A stretch of 64,000 nt of DNA from JBEVOS01 sp044226655 (GCA_044226655.1 JBGAGO010000001.1:186001-250000), one strand, 5' to 3'. Shown: positions 32,761-42,440, counted from the stretch's first letter. Numbers and translations are program-made. The notes: generated from the letters alone by a model not told the origin.

Positions 32761-34740
32761 TCAAGCCTCCGCGTGGGCGCCGCGGGCTTTGAGGACATCC
32801 TCCGCGCGGCGGCCGCTGATTTCGACGAGGTGCGAATGTTCGGCTTCGAACACGCCCATGCCCTGGGTGAGGCCTTTCAGCTCGTGCAGGAAATCGGCCT
32901 GTTCGGCGTGCGGCAGATAGACCTCGATGCGGTCCCAATCGGTCCAGCCTTCGCGCGCGCCGAAACCGAGGATCTGGCCGTTGCGGCTCGTCACCGCGCC
33001 GTTGATGCGCGAGGTGGCTGAGGACGGTGCGTAGATCGCCAGCTTGTCGATCGGCTCCAAGAGATAAGGCTCGGCGGTCTTGAGCGCCTCGCTCATGGCG
33101 AGGCGGCCGGCCATGCGGAAGCTTTGTTCGCTCGAATCGACGCTGTGATAGGAGCCGTCGGTCAGCGTCACGCCGACATCGACGACGCGGAAGCCGAGCG
33201 GACCTTTTTCCAGCGCATCGCGCACGCCCTGCTCGACGGCGGGAATCCATTGCTTCGGCACGACGCCGCCGGTGATGCGGTCATCGAACACGAAGCCGGC
33301 GCCGCGTTCGAGCGGACGAATTTCGATCACCACATCGCCGAATTGCCCGTGCCCGCCCGATTGCTTTTTGTGGCGGCCGCGCTGGGCGAGCTTCTTGCGG
33401 ATCGATTCCTTATAGGCGGTGGTCGGGCGCGCGATGTCGATATCGACGCCGAAGCGCTTCTTCAGCGAATCCAGCCGTGTGCGCAGATGGCTTTCGCCGA
33501 GGCCGCGCAAGCGCGTCTCATGGCTATCCTGATCCTGCACGATGGAGAGGCCGGGATCTTCTTCGGCCAGCTTCGAAAGCGCGGCGCCGAGGCGCACATC
33601 GTCCTTTCTGTCCTTGGCCTTGATGGCGACCTCGAAGATCGGCGCGCGCGCCGGCGGGGCGGCCTTGGCGCCCGCGCCGTTGAGGCAGGCCACATCGCCG
33701 ACGCGCAGATCGTCGATCTTGCCGAGCGCGATGATGTCTCCCTCCGCCGCGCTGGGCGTTTTCTTGAGGCCCTGGCCGTTGATGAAGCCTTGCAGGCCGC
33801 CGGCGCGGCGCGCGGCGCCATCGGCGAGCGTGACCTCCGCGCCATCGGCGAGCGCGCCGTTGAACACGCGGGCGAAGGCGAGCTTGCCGGCCTGTCCGGC
33901 GTAACTCACCTTCATCACATAGGCGCCGGGCGCTTCGACGCCCAAGCGCTGCGCGGCCTTGTCCGGCGTGGGCGCTTCATGGCGCATCGCCTTCAACAGC
34001 CGGCGAATGCCGAAGCCCTGCGTCGCCGAGCCGAAGAACACGGGCGCGATCAGGCCTTCCTGCATCTCGCGCACCAGATCGGAGAACACCGCATCCTGCG
34101 CGGGCGGCTCGTCCGACAGCAATTGCTCCAGCAGCGCGTCATCGAAATCGGCGAGCTGTTCGAGCATATGGAAGCGCGCATCGTGCTCGGCCGCGGCGAG
34201 CGTGTTCGGAATGTCGATGCGTTCGGAAGGCTGGCCTGGCTTGAAGCGGAAGGCGCGTTCGAGCGCGAGATCGATATAGCCTTCATAGGCCTCGTCGCGC
34301 TCGATCGGGATCTGGCGCGCCACCAGGGGCGCCGCACTCATCGGTTGCAGCGCCTCCAGCAGCGCCTGCACCGAGCCGCGCGCGGAATCGATCTTGTTGA
34401 CGAAGATGGCGCGCGGCGTGCCCGCCTCTTCGATCTGGCGCAGATAGGGCTGCACCAGGCCGGCCTTGTCCGGATCGGGATCGACCACGACGATCACCAT
34501 GTCCATGGCCGGCAGCGCCGCATCCATTTCCGCCGCGAATTCCAACGCGCCCGGCGGATCGACGAAGATGTAGCGATCGCCGAGATAATCGGCGGCGGAG
34601 AATCCGAGTTCGGGCGCGGCCTCGCCTTTGATCTCGCCGGACGGGCCGGCGGCGGCGAGCGCTTGGCGCAAGCTCGTTTTACCTGCGCCGGTCGGGCCGA
34701 CGAGCCCGATCGCGCGCACCTTTGTATTGGCTGCACTCAT
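32761..34740 (-). CDS. Elongation factor G-like protein (divergent EF-G paralogue)
   Basis: Protein of 659 residues with all EF-G domains. G1 GPTGAGKTSLR (about 15-25) and G4 VNKID are intact. The G3 region reads DPPGALEF where EF-G has DTPGHVDF, so the catalytic His is lost, and the effector (G2) loop is not recognisable. Domains III-V are clear, with HKKQSGGHGQFGDVVIEIRP and VGVTLTDGSYHSVDSSEQSF. Such EF-G-like proteins are found beside true FusA in many bacteria, with unclear roles. It is a single gene; its promoter region is 34741-34993, shared with the divergent MFS gene. Confidence 0.9.
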   Translation of the reverse strand: MSAANTKVRAIGLVGPTGAGKTSLRQALAAAGPSGEIKGEAAPELGFSAADYLGDRYIFVDPPGALEFAAEMDAALPAMDMVIVVVDPDPDKAGLVQPYLRQIEEAGTPRAIFVNKIDSARGSVQALLEALQPMSAAPLVARQIPIERDEAYEGYIDLALERAFRFKPGQPSERIDIPNTLAAAEHDARFHMLEQLADFDDALLEQLLSDEPPAQDAVFSDLVREMQEGLIAPVFFGSATQGFGIRRLLKAMRHEAPTPDKAAQRLGVEAPGAYVMKVSYAGQAGKLAFARVFNGALADGAEVTLADGAARRAGGLQGFINGQGLKKTPSAAEGDIIALGKIDDLRVGDVACLNGAGAKAAPPARAPIFEVAIKAKDRKDDVRLGAALSKLAEEDPGLSIVQDQDSHETRLRGLGESHLRTRLDSLKKRFGVDIDIARPTTAYKESIRKKLAQRGRHKKQSGGHGQFGDVVIEIRPLERGAGFVFDDRITGGVVPKQWIPAVEQGVRDALEKGPLGFRVVDVGVTLTDGSYHSVDSSEQSFRMAGRLAMSEALKTAEPYLLEPIDKLAIYAPSSATSRINGAVTSRNGQILGFGAREGWTDWDRIEVYLPHAEQADFLHELKGLTQGMGVFEAEHSHLVEISGRRAEDVLKARGAHAEA

Positions 34741-34902
34741 TATGGCCTCCCGAGCGACGCTCGAGCCCCCGCCATCTCGTGCGTAGTCTCAAGGGGATGT
34801 TCCGCCCGAAATCGCGGATCGGCAAGCGCCAATGATGTGTGCGGATGCGAAGCGCGGAAGTGCTTGTTTTTACACGGCGCACGCACACGCCTTTCGCGAA
34901 GC

Positions 34903-34926
34903 GTGAATCAAGCGCGCGCGATTCAC
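34903..34926. promoter_or_regulatory. Inverted repeat GTGAATC-N10-GATTCAC
   Basis: Perfect 7-bp inverted repeat in the 253-bp region between the divergent EF-G-like and MFS genes, about 70 bp before the MFS start. It is a plausible operator for one or both. Nothing else was recognised in this gap. Confidence 0.35.
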
Positions 34927-34993
34927 GGTGCGAAGCGGTCATTTCGCGCATTCCGCGATGCGCACGGCCCGCGCTGCGCTAGAACCAAAGGCC

Positions 34994-36277
34994 ATGGCTC
35001 AGCCGCTCTCTCCTCTGCCGCGCGAACATCGCATCCTGATCTGGCTCGTCGGCTGTTCGCTGCTGATCAACCATTTCGACCAGGCTATCTATTCGCTGGC
35101 GCTGCCGCAGATTCAGCAGACGCTGGCGATCCCGGAAGACGAGATCGGCGCCTATTCGGGCGTGCTGCGGCTTGGGGTTCTGGTAGCGTTTCCGCTGGTG
35201 TTCACAGCGGATTATTTTGGACGGCGCCGGCTGCTGATCCTCACCGTGATCGGCATGACCTTGGCCACGCTCGGCACCGCCTTCGCGCAGGACCGCTGGC
35301 AATTTCTGGCGCTGCAATCGTTCGCGCGCTGCTTCGCCTACGCGGAAGACATGCTGTGCTTCGTGGTGATTGCGGAGATGGTGGCGGCGGATCGGCGCGG
35401 CTGGGCCCTGGGGCGGCTCGCAGCCTTGGGCGCGCTGGGCTACGGCATCGCCGCGCTGCTCTACGGCATGATCGATGCGCTGCCGTTCGGCTGGCGGGCC
35501 TTCTACGCTTTGGGCGCGGCGGGCCTGCTGTTCATCGTGATCGCGCGGCGCGCGCTGCCGGAAACGCCGCGCTTCCTGCGGCAGAAGGCGGCGAACGAGG
35601 CGGGCTTTTCGCTCCGGCCCTTGATCTCGCTGATGCGCGCCTATCCGGGACGGTTCTGGGCGTTGGCCTTTTCGCTGGCGCCGTTCACCTTCGGGCTCGC
35701 GGCGGCGACGGCCCTGGTGTCGAAATATCTGCAAGACACTCAAGGCTTCACGCCGGCCCAAGTGGGCATGCTCTATTTCTTCGGCGGCGGGGTTTCGCTG
35801 GTTGGCTATTTCATTGCGGGGCGGCTCGCCGATCTGATCGGGCGGCGCGCGCTCTTGGCTGTGACGATGGCCGCGGCGCCGCCTTTGTTCGCCGGCATCT
35901 ATCTGACCGACGATGCGCGCGTGATCGTGGCGTGCTGGATCGGCGGGCTGTTCTTCAACTTTGCATCCGAAGTCGTGCTCGCTGCGCTCGGCGGCGAACT
36001 CTTTCCCACCTCCTATCGCGCGACGGCTTCAGGCGCGCGCGCGGTGGTGAACGTGCTCGCGGCGATGGCGGGGCTGGCGGCCGAGAGCGCGCTCTACACG
36101 ATGACAGGCAGCCATGCGACGGCGGTGGTCTGGCTCGCGCTCGCGGCGCCGCTCGGCCTTGTCCCGCTGCTGTTCTTCATTCCCGAAACCGCGAGCCGCG
36201 AACTCGAAGAGATTTCGCCCGAGGTCGAGAGCGGGCTTACGTCCGCGCTGCAATCGGCGCCGGCGCGCTCGGATTGA
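34994..36277 (+). CDS. MFS transporter
   Basis: Protein of 427 residues with about 12 hydrophobic segments. Between TM2 and TM3 it has the MFS loop motif as DYFGRRRLLILTVIGM, repeated in the second half as GRLADLIGRRALLAVTM. The central loop is short (RRALPETPRFLRQKA, a sugar-porter-like PETPRF). Substrate unknown; the second-half PETAS motif near the C-terminus also fits the sugar/metabolite porter type. ATG 34994 was chosen for the natural N-terminus. Its last 41 bp overlap the convergent lipoprotein gene. Confidence 0.88.
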   Translation: MAQPLSPLPREHRILIWLVGCSLLINHFDQAIYSLALPQIQQTLAIPEDEIGAYSGVLRLGVLVAFPLVFTADYFGRRRLLILTVIGMTLATLGTAFAQDRWQFLALQSFARCFAYAEDMLCFVVIAEMVAADRRGWALGRLAALGALGYGIAALLYGMIDALPFGWRAFYALGAAGLLFIVIARRALPETPRFLRQKAANEAGFSLRPLISLMRAYPGRFWALAFSLAPFTFGLAAATALVSKYLQDTQGFTPAQVGMLYFFGGGVSLVGYFIAGRLADLIGRRALLAVTMAAAPPLFAGIYLTDDARVIVACWIGGLFFNFASEVVLAALGGELFPTSYRATASGARAVVNVLAAMAGLAAESALYTMTGSHATAVVWLALAAPLGLVPLLFFIPETASRELEEISPEVESGLTSALQSAPARSD

Positions 36278-37301
36278 GGAAGCTGCGCAGATCGGCCCAC
36301 GGGATCGTGACCTCCGCGCCGCCGAAGGCGAACGGCCCGCCGAACGAATAGGGCGCGAACAGGATCGTCAGCCCATCCGCCGTGATCAGCCAATTGTGCG
36401 CCTTGGTCGCGGTTTCGCGCACGTCAGCGATCGGCGGGCGGAAATCATATTGGCGGAATTGCTGGGTCAGCGCCGTCATCGAACGCTGCGTGACGAATTC
36501 CTCCCAGCGCGCGCCGTCGCGGAACACGTCGCTGGCGGCGATGGCGCGGCCTTCGCCCGTCATCAGAATGGTGACGGCGCGTGCGCCGGTTTCAGGATGG
36601 GCGGCGCCGAGCGAATTCTCATACGTGTCGAAGCGCACCGAGATGATCTGCGGGCCGGCATAGACAATGCGATAGGAGACCTGCTCCTCCACCTGATCGG
36701 TGAGCTGATATTGCGGCTCCTGGCGGACCAATTCGTTGAAGCGCTGCGCTTGCGGCGTGGCGGCGTTGTCGATGCGCGGATAGCGGATGTCGCGCACGAT
36801 GGCGTTCGGCGCATCGGCTTCGCTGAGGCCCACGGCCTCGGCGGCCTGCGCCGTCACCGGCAAGGCGTTCACCAATTCCACGCTCTGGAATACATAGCCG
36901 CCCTCTTCGCGCACCGAGCCGCGCGCCTCGCGGATGCGCTCGCGCAATTTGGATTCGAGGCAGCGCGTCTGATCGGCGTTGAGAGGCGTCGACGCATCGA
37001 GCACGCCGCACGCCGCGCCCTGCGCATCGAGCCAGCGCCGCTGGCCTTGCGCCAGCAATTGCGCGCCGGAATCGCTGACATTGCCCGATTGCGCCACCAG
37101 CGCCTCACGCACCTGCGTATCGAGCGCGGCCAGCGTAGGGTTCGCGCACACGGCCGCGGCCATGCCTTGGCTCGACGGGCCGCAGGCGAGCGTCTCCGCA
37201 AGCGATTGATGCTCGCTATTCGTGGTTCCCGATTGCGGTGATCCACACCCCGCCAGGCAGGCCAGCGCCGCCGCCGCGATCAAGAAAATCGGCTTGCTCA
37301 T
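36237..37301 (-). CDS. Secreted lipoprotein with LprI-like and DUF3298-like parts
   Basis: Protein of 354 residues. Signal peptide with lipobox LAGC (Cys19). Residues about 40-125 have the LprI/DUF1311 pattern (ALDTQVREALVAQ, QGQRRWLDAQGAACG, CLESKLRERI), a family that includes lysozyme inhibitors. Residues about 150-345 resemble the RsiV/DUF3298 fold (YRIVYAGPQIISVRFDTYE, GAAHPETGARAVTILMTGEG). RsiV binds lysozyme, so pairing two lysozyme-linked folds is notable, but function is inference. The 3' end overlaps the MFS gene by 41 bp tail to tail. Confidence 0.75.
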   Translation of the reverse strand: MSKPIFLIAAAALACLAGCGSPQSGTTNSEHQSLAETLACGPSSQGMAAAVCANPTLAALDTQVREALVAQSGNVSDSGAQLLAQGQRRWLDAQGAACGVLDASTPLNADQTRCLESKLRERIREARGSVREEGGYVFQSVELVNALPVTAQAAEAVGLSEADAPNAIVRDIRYPRIDNAATPQAQRFNELVRQEPQYQLTDQVEEQVSYRIVYAGPQIISVRFDTYENSLGAAHPETGARAVTILMTGEGRAIAASDVFRDGARWEEFVTQRSMTALTQQFRQYDFRPPIADVRETATKAHNWLITADGLTILFAPYSFGGPFAFGGAEVTIPWADLRSFLNPSAPAPIAART

Positions 37302-37433
37302 TGAAGCTCCCGGCGGCTCGCCCGCACCCGCTCTGTGCCATACGTGAAACGCGCCGTCATCGGCTTGCAAGCATCCGGCGATGCCGCGATGCAGCGTGGC
37401 GCCGCCGCGCGCTTTGAGGTTAAGGAAGACGCG

Positions 37434-38852
37434 ATGCCGCCCAGCCTGGCCTACCGCCCCGATCCCGTTTTCGCGCAGCTCGGCCCCGATTTCGCCGACG
37501 CCGTGGCGCCCGCGCCGTTCCCAGAGGCGAAGCTGCGCTGGCGCAATGACGAAGCCGCCGCCAGCGTCGGCTTGGATACGCTGACGCCGGAGGAATGGCG
37601 CGCCCATTTCGCGGATTTCCAGCCCTTGCCCGAGAACATGCGCACGCCTCTGGCGATGCGTTATCACGGCCACCAGTTCCGCGTGTACAATCCCGAGATC
37701 GGCGACGGCCGCGGTTTCCTGTTCGCGCAGCTGCGCGACGTCGAGGGCCGCCCGCTCGATTGCGGCACGAAGGGCTCGGGCACGACGCCCTATTCGCGCT
37801 TCGGCGATGGCCGGCTGACGCTCAAGGGCGGCGTGCGCGAAATTCTCGCGGCGGAAATGCTTGCGGCGCAAGGCGTCAAGACATCGAAGGCGCTGTCCCT
37901 GTTCGAAACCGGCGAACAGCTCATCCGCAATGATGAGCCTTCGCCGACGCGCGCCAGCGTGCTGGTGCGTCTGCAGCATTCGCATATCCGCTTCGGCACG
38001 TTTCAGCGCCACGCCGCGCACGACCGCGCCGATCTGATCGCGCGCCTGGTCGATCACGTGGTCGAGACCTATTACCCGCATCTGCTCATCCATGAAGGCG
38101 GCGCGCGGGCGGCGGCGCTGCTCGATGCGATCGTCACCGTCTCGGCGCGGCTCGCGGCGCAATGGATGAGCGCGGGCTTCGTGCATGGCGTGTTGAACAC
38201 GGACAATCTCGTCGTCACCGGCGAGAGCTTCGATTACGGGCCGTGGCGTTTTCTGCCGGCGAGCATTCCCGGCTTCACCGCCGCCTATTTCGACGAGCAC
38301 GGACTCTATTGCTTCGGCCGCCAGCCCGAAGCCGTGGGCTGGAACCTCGCGCAGCTCGGCGGCTGCCTTGCGCTCGTCAGCGATGTCGTGCCGCTGCAGG
38401 AGGCGCTGGCGCGCTATACGCCAGCCTATCAGGACGCGCTGCGCACGGCGATGTTCGCGCGGCTCGGCCTCACTGAAGGCGGGCGCGAGGATGATCTGAA
38501 ATTCCTCGCCGCCTTTTTCAACTGGATGACGGAGAGCCAGGCGCCGTGGAGCCAATTCTTCCACGATTGGTTTTGCGGCGATTCCAAGCGCGCCGATCAA
38601 AGCCCCGAAGCGCCGCGCTATGCGCAGACGAGTTTTGATCCGATCCGCGCCGCCTTCGCCGCCCGCGCGCCGGTGCGTCCCGAACGGCTGGCCGATCCCT
38701 ACTTTGGCCGCGCCGCGCCCGCGCTGCTCGTGATCGAAGAGGTCGAGCGGCTGTGGGACGCCATCGCGCTGCGCGACGATTGGTCCCTGTTCGCGGAGAA
38801 AATCGCGGAAATCCGCGATATGAAGGCGGCGCTCGGCCTCGCTGTCGCGTGA
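37434..38852 (+). CDS. selO: SelO/YdiU protein adenylyltransferase
   Basis: Protein of 472 residues, a pseudokinase-fold enzyme that transfers AMP to protein hydroxyls and responds to redox stress. Family blocks: AMRYHGHQFRVYNPEIGDGR, CGTKGSGTTPYSRFGDGRLTLKGG, REILAAEMLAAQGVKTSKAL, RFGTFQRHAA, GFVHGVLNTDNLVVTGESFD and YGPWRF. The metal-binding Asn/Asp pair (NTDN...DYGP) is intact. No C-terminal selenocysteine-type motif is evident. ATG 37434 follows AAGGA; the open frame begins at 37335. It is not overlapped by neighbours. Confidence 0.94.
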   Translation: MPPSLAYRPDPVFAQLGPDFADAVAPAPFPEAKLRWRNDEAAASVGLDTLTPEEWRAHFADFQPLPENMRTPLAMRYHGHQFRVYNPEIGDGRGFLFAQLRDVEGRPLDCGTKGSGTTPYSRFGDGRLTLKGGVREILAAEMLAAQGVKTSKALSLFETGEQLIRNDEPSPTRASVLVRLQHSHIRFGTFQRHAAHDRADLIARLVDHVVETYYPHLLIHEGGARAAALLDAIVTVSARLAAQWMSAGFVHGVLNTDNLVVTGESFDYGPWRFLPASIPGFTAAYFDEHGLYCFGRQPEAVGWNLAQLGGCLALVSDVVPLQEALARYTPAYQDALRTAMFARLGLTEGGREDDLKFLAAFFNWMTESQAPWSQFFHDWFCGDSKRADQSPEAPRYAQTSFDPIRAAFAARAPVRPERLADPYFGRAAPALLVIEEVERLWDAIALRDDWSLFAEKIAEIRDMKAALGLAVA

Positions 38853-38896
38853 GTGTCGCAAAGCAGGTCTAGCTCGCTGGCGCGCAGGAGAATCCG

Positions 38897-40924
38897 ATGC
38901 CCGATAGCCCGCACATCCAAGAGCTGATCGCCCTTCGCCGCCGCACGTTGCTGGCGGGATTGGCCGGTCTGCCGCTGCTCTCGCTCGCGAACGAAGCGGA
39001 AGCGCAAAGCGCGCCGCTCGGCTTTGCGAGCGTCGGCGCTGACATGACGGATGTCTGCACCGTGCCGCCGGGCTACACGGCGCGCCCGCTGATCGCGTGG
39101 GGCGATGCGCTGTTCGACAGCGTGAGCGCGAGCTTCGATCCCGACGCGCTGACGCGCGCGGAGCAAGAGCAGCGCTTCGGCCAGAACAATGACATGCTGG
39201 CTTTGTTTCCCGCCGCCTATGCGTTTCCGCCGCCCGCGACCGGCGGCGCGCATTTGATGTGCGTGAACCACGAATATTTCGATCCGAGCCTCACCTTCCC
39301 GTCCATGCACAGCCCGCGCGATTTCAACGCGGCGAAAATCGAAGCGATGTTCGCCGCGCTCGGCGTCAGCGTGGTGCAGGTCACGCAAGATGGCGGCGCT
39401 TGGCGCGTCACGCGCGATGCGCAGCCGGGCGCGGGCAAGAACCGGCGCGTGACGCCGTTCACGCCGGTCAAATTCGAAGGCCCCGCCGCGTCGCATCGCT
39501 GGATCGCGTCGGCATCGGCGGCTTGGCGCACGCAAGGCGGCGGCGATGGCCTCGTCGCATGTGGCACGATGGCCAATTGCGCGGGCGGGCAGACGCCGTG
39601 GGGCGCCTATCTCACCTGCGAAGAAAATTTCGACGGCGCGTTCCGCATGTCGTCGGCGACGCCGGCGATCACCGAAGCGCAAAGCGATGCCGCCTGGGTG
39701 TGGTCGAGCGGCTCGACCGGCACGCCGATTTTTTCGGGCTCACGTTCGGTCACGGCGCCGGAATCCTATGACGTCGCGCAAAATCCCTATGGCCCCGCGC
39801 TCTATGGCTGGGTGGTCGAGATCGATCCCTATGATGTCACCGCCACGCCGAAGAAGCGCACCGCGCTTGGCCGCTTCAAGCACGAGGCGGCGACCACGGC
39901 GCTGACACGCGACGGGCGCGTCGCGGTCTATATGGGCGACGATCAGATCAACGAATTCGTCTACAAATTCGTGAGCCGCGGCCGCTTCGATCCGGCCAAT
40001 CGCGCGGCGAATGCCGATCTGCTCAACGACGGCCAGCTCTACGTCGCGAAATTCGAAGCCAATGGCCGCGGCCGCTGGCTCGAACTCACGCCGCAAGCGG
40101 CCAACGCGGCCGCCGAGGGCTATACCGCGCCGTTCACCGATCAAGGCGATGTCGCCATCCGCGCGCGCGAGGCCGCGCGGCTGATGGGCGCGACGCCGAT
40201 GGATCGGCCCGAAGATGTCGAAGCCATCATCGACGCCAATTGGGTCGGCCAGGGCCAGGTGCTGGTCGTGTGCACCAACAATCGCAACGAACAGCCGAAA
40301 GATCCCGGCAATCCGCTGCGCGAGTCGCCGAACAATGCGCACAACCAGGCCAATCTCACCGGCCACATCCTGCGCATCGACGAAGCCAGCAATGATTGCG
40401 GCGCGGCGAGCTTCCGCTGGAACGTGTTCGCGCTCGGCGGCGATCCGAACGCGACGGCGCTGACGCTGGCGACGCCCGGCGGCGGCGAGGCGCTGGTCTC
40501 GACCAAGCTCAATGGCCGGCCGGTGAACATTGGCGACCGCTTCGCCTGCCCGGACAATATCTGCTTCGACGCCGCCAAGAATGTCTGGATCGCAACCGAC
40601 GGCTCGCCCGCCGTGTTCACCGATTGCAATGACAGCGTCATGGTCGCGCCCACGGGCGGGACCGGCGCGCGCGGCGTGAAGCGCTTTCTCGTCGGCCCGG
40701 TCGGCTGCGAAATCTGCGGGCCGACAATCGCGCCCGATCAGCGCGCCTTCCTGCTGTGCGTGCAGCATCCCGGCGAGGCCGATGCGAGCGGGACCAGCTA
40801 TTCTGATCTTCGCTGGCGCACCGGCGCACGCCCGCCGTCGAGCTTTCCCGATGGAAACGGCGCCTGGCCGCGTTCCGCCGTCGTGGTCGTCACGAAGGAC
40901 GATGGCGGCGTGGTCGGGAGCTGA
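38897..40924 (+). CDS. PhoX-type alkaline phosphatase (DUF839), TAT-exported
   Basis: Protein of 675 residues. A twin-arginine signal is visible (ALRRRTLLAGLAGLPLLSLA, residues 12-31). The body is the PhoX beta-propeller: MCVNHEYFDPSLTF, YLTCEENFDG, YGWVVEIDPYD, GRFKHEAATTAL, AVYMGDDQINEFVYKFVS, and late FACPDNICFDAAKNVWIATD with FLVGPVGCEICGPTIAPD. PhoX enzymes hydrolyse phosphate esters in the periplasm using Ca and Fe. No Pho box was identified in the 44-bp gap after selO, so regulation by phosphate is not shown here. Confidence 0.9.
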   Translation: MPDSPHIQELIALRRRTLLAGLAGLPLLSLANEAEAQSAPLGFASVGADMTDVCTVPPGYTARPLIAWGDALFDSVSASFDPDALTRAEQEQRFGQNNDMLALFPAAYAFPPPATGGAHLMCVNHEYFDPSLTFPSMHSPRDFNAAKIEAMFAALGVSVVQVTQDGGAWRVTRDAQPGAGKNRRVTPFTPVKFEGPAASHRWIASASAAWRTQGGGDGLVACGTMANCAGGQTPWGAYLTCEENFDGAFRMSSATPAITEAQSDAAWVWSSGSTGTPIFSGSRSVTAPESYDVAQNPYGPALYGWVVEIDPYDVTATPKKRTALGRFKHEAATTALTRDGRVAVYMGDDQINEFVYKFVSRGRFDPANRAANADLLNDGQLYVAKFEANGRGRWLELTPQAANAAAEGYTAPFTDQGDVAIRAREAARLMGATPMDRPEDVEAIIDANWVGQGQVLVVCTNNRNEQPKDPGNPLRESPNNAHNQANLTGHILRIDEASNDCGAASFRWNVFALGGDPNATALTLATPGGGEALVSTKLNGRPVNIGDRFACPDNICFDAAKNVWIATDGSPAVFTDCNDSVMVAPTGGTGARGVKRFLVGPVGCEICGPTIAPDQRAFLLCVQHPGEADASGTSYSDLRWRTGARPPSSFPDGNGAWPRSAVVVVTKDDGGVVGS

Positions 40925-41046
40925 GCTGCGCGCGTAATAGGTAGGCGGGCGCCGCCTCACTTAGAAATTATTAGAGCGCACGCAAAATCGTCTTGCGTTG
41001 TGATGGATGGGCGCGCGCACTCTCCCCGCCAGGTGGGGAGGTGATC

Positions 41047-42399
41047 ATGAAGCTGAAGAGCCTGATCGGCGCGGCGATGGCGTTCGCGCTGTCTGTGTGC
41101 TTGGGAACCGAAGCGTATGCGCAGCGCGGCGGCGCACGCCCGCTTCCGCCAAATCCGTCGACGATCAATTTCGAGGATTATAACACGCCCGCCTGGTCGG
41201 TCCTGACGGACGGCAATTCGGGAACCTTGCCTGGCTGCGTGTTTACGGGCTCGACTTTCTTTTGCGCCGTCTACATTTCCAGTGGCGGCCTGCGCGCGAT
41301 CAGCGTGAATCCGACGACGGGCGCGGCGACCGTCTTGCACACAGCGACTTTGCTGGCGCGGCCGTCGGGCATCGCCTGCATCACGGCCAACAAAAACGGC
41401 AGCGGCGCGATCGAATGCCTGTTCCCGCGCGCGGGCGGGCTGGCGCGCTATATCTGGAATCCGCAGGTTCCGGCCTGGCAATCCAACACGCCCAACGGGC
41501 CTGATATTTTCCTGCCGGACAACGAGCTCAATCAGGGCGGCGCGACCACCTTTCCCAAGCCCCGTTTCGTCTTGGGCGGAAACGTCGAATGCGTGTGGGC
41601 CGATCATCTGACCTGCTTCGTGCTCGATATCGGCGACGCCGCCGCCTCGATCCGGCAATGGAGCTTTCAACCCGATCAGACATACGCCGGCACATGGCTG
41701 ACGCCGCCGCAACCGGTCCCAAGCTCCGCGGCGACGAGCGGTTTTCAGAGCGACACCTTGCCGACCGTCAGTCTCGACGTCGTGCCGCGCAATCATGCGC
41801 TGTCTTGCACGCTGCGCGGCACAACGATCGTCTGCGGCGTCATGAAAACCAATGGCGTCGTGTTCGCCATCACGGCCGATGCGTCGAGCTGGACACAGAG
41901 GGGCGGCGTGCGCTGGACGTCCAATTGGATCAACATCGTCAGCACCGCGCCAAGCAACATTCCCTATCCGTTGACGACGCCATCCTGCGTGGCGGACACG
42001 GTGTTCAATGGCGCCGCACAAGTGCAATGCTTCCAAGGCGCGGCGTCAGGCCTATGGCGCTCCGGGCCGACGCCGTATGTTCCGCTCAACTTGACCGTGC
42101 CCGCGATCGATGCGCCGCCCAGCTGCATCGGGTTTTCGTCATCGAGCCTGTTCTGCCTGTTCTTCGATGCGGTCGCGCCCAATCGCGCGCTGTGGAGCCT
42201 GCGGTGGGATGGGACCACGTACGCGCACACCCGCCTGGGCTTCCTGAGACCGTTGCAAGTCGGCCGCGTGCAAATCCCGCCGCCGCCGGCGTACAGGCCG
42301 CCCACGCCGCAATCGGTGCAATGCTTCAATGGCGCACCGACTCGCGGCCTCTGCGTCGTCACCGCGAGCGACGGCAACATCTATTTTCGCGTGATCTAG
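41047..42399 (+). CDS. Secreted protein with seven spaced cysteine pairs, propeller-like, function unknown
   Basis: Protein of 450 residues with a Sec signal peptide (cut near EAYAQ-R, residue 26). It is made of about seven units, each with two cysteines 8-14 residues apart on adjacent predicted strands: 64/73, 111/124, 182/190, 254/263, 314/328, 360/370 and 426/436 (for example GCVFTGSTFFCAV, ECVWADHLTCFV, SCIGFSSSSLFCLF). Apart from Cys18 in the signal, no cysteine is unpaired. This is the pattern of a seven-bladed propeller with one disulphide per blade. No catalytic motif or known family is recognised. A strong GGGGAGG precedes the ATG. It is a monocistronic gene after phoX. Confidence 0.85.
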   Translation: MKLKSLIGAAMAFALSVCLGTEAYAQRGGARPLPPNPSTINFEDYNTPAWSVLTDGNSGTLPGCVFTGSTFFCAVYISSGGLRAISVNPTTGAATVLHTATLLARPSGIACITANKNGSGAIECLFPRAGGLARYIWNPQVPAWQSNTPNGPDIFLPDNELNQGGATTFPKPRFVLGGNVECVWADHLTCFVLDIGDAAASIRQWSFQPDQTYAGTWLTPPQPVPSSAATSGFQSDTLPTVSLDVVPRNHALSCTLRGTTIVCGVMKTNGVVFAITADASSWTQRGGVRWTSNWINIVSTAPSNIPYPLTTPSCVADTVFNGAAQVQCFQGAASGLWRSGPTPYVPLNLTVPAIDAPPSCIGFSSSSLFCLFFDAVAPNRALWSLRWDGTTYAHTRLGFLRPLQVGRVQIPPPPAYRPPTPQSVQCFNGAPTRGLCVVTASDGNIYFRVI

Positions 42400-42411
42400 C
42401 CCGCTTGAGGC

Positions 42412-42440
42412 GGAAAGCTGCGCCCTACGCGTAGCTTTCC
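42412..42440. terminator. Inverted repeat GGAAAGCT...AGCTTTCC between convergent genes
   Basis: Perfect 8-bp arms (42412-42419 and 42433-42440) with a 13-bp loop, overlapping the 3' end of the reverse serine hydrolase gene. It has no T-run, so a bidirectional terminator is only possible, not shown. Confidence 0.35.
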
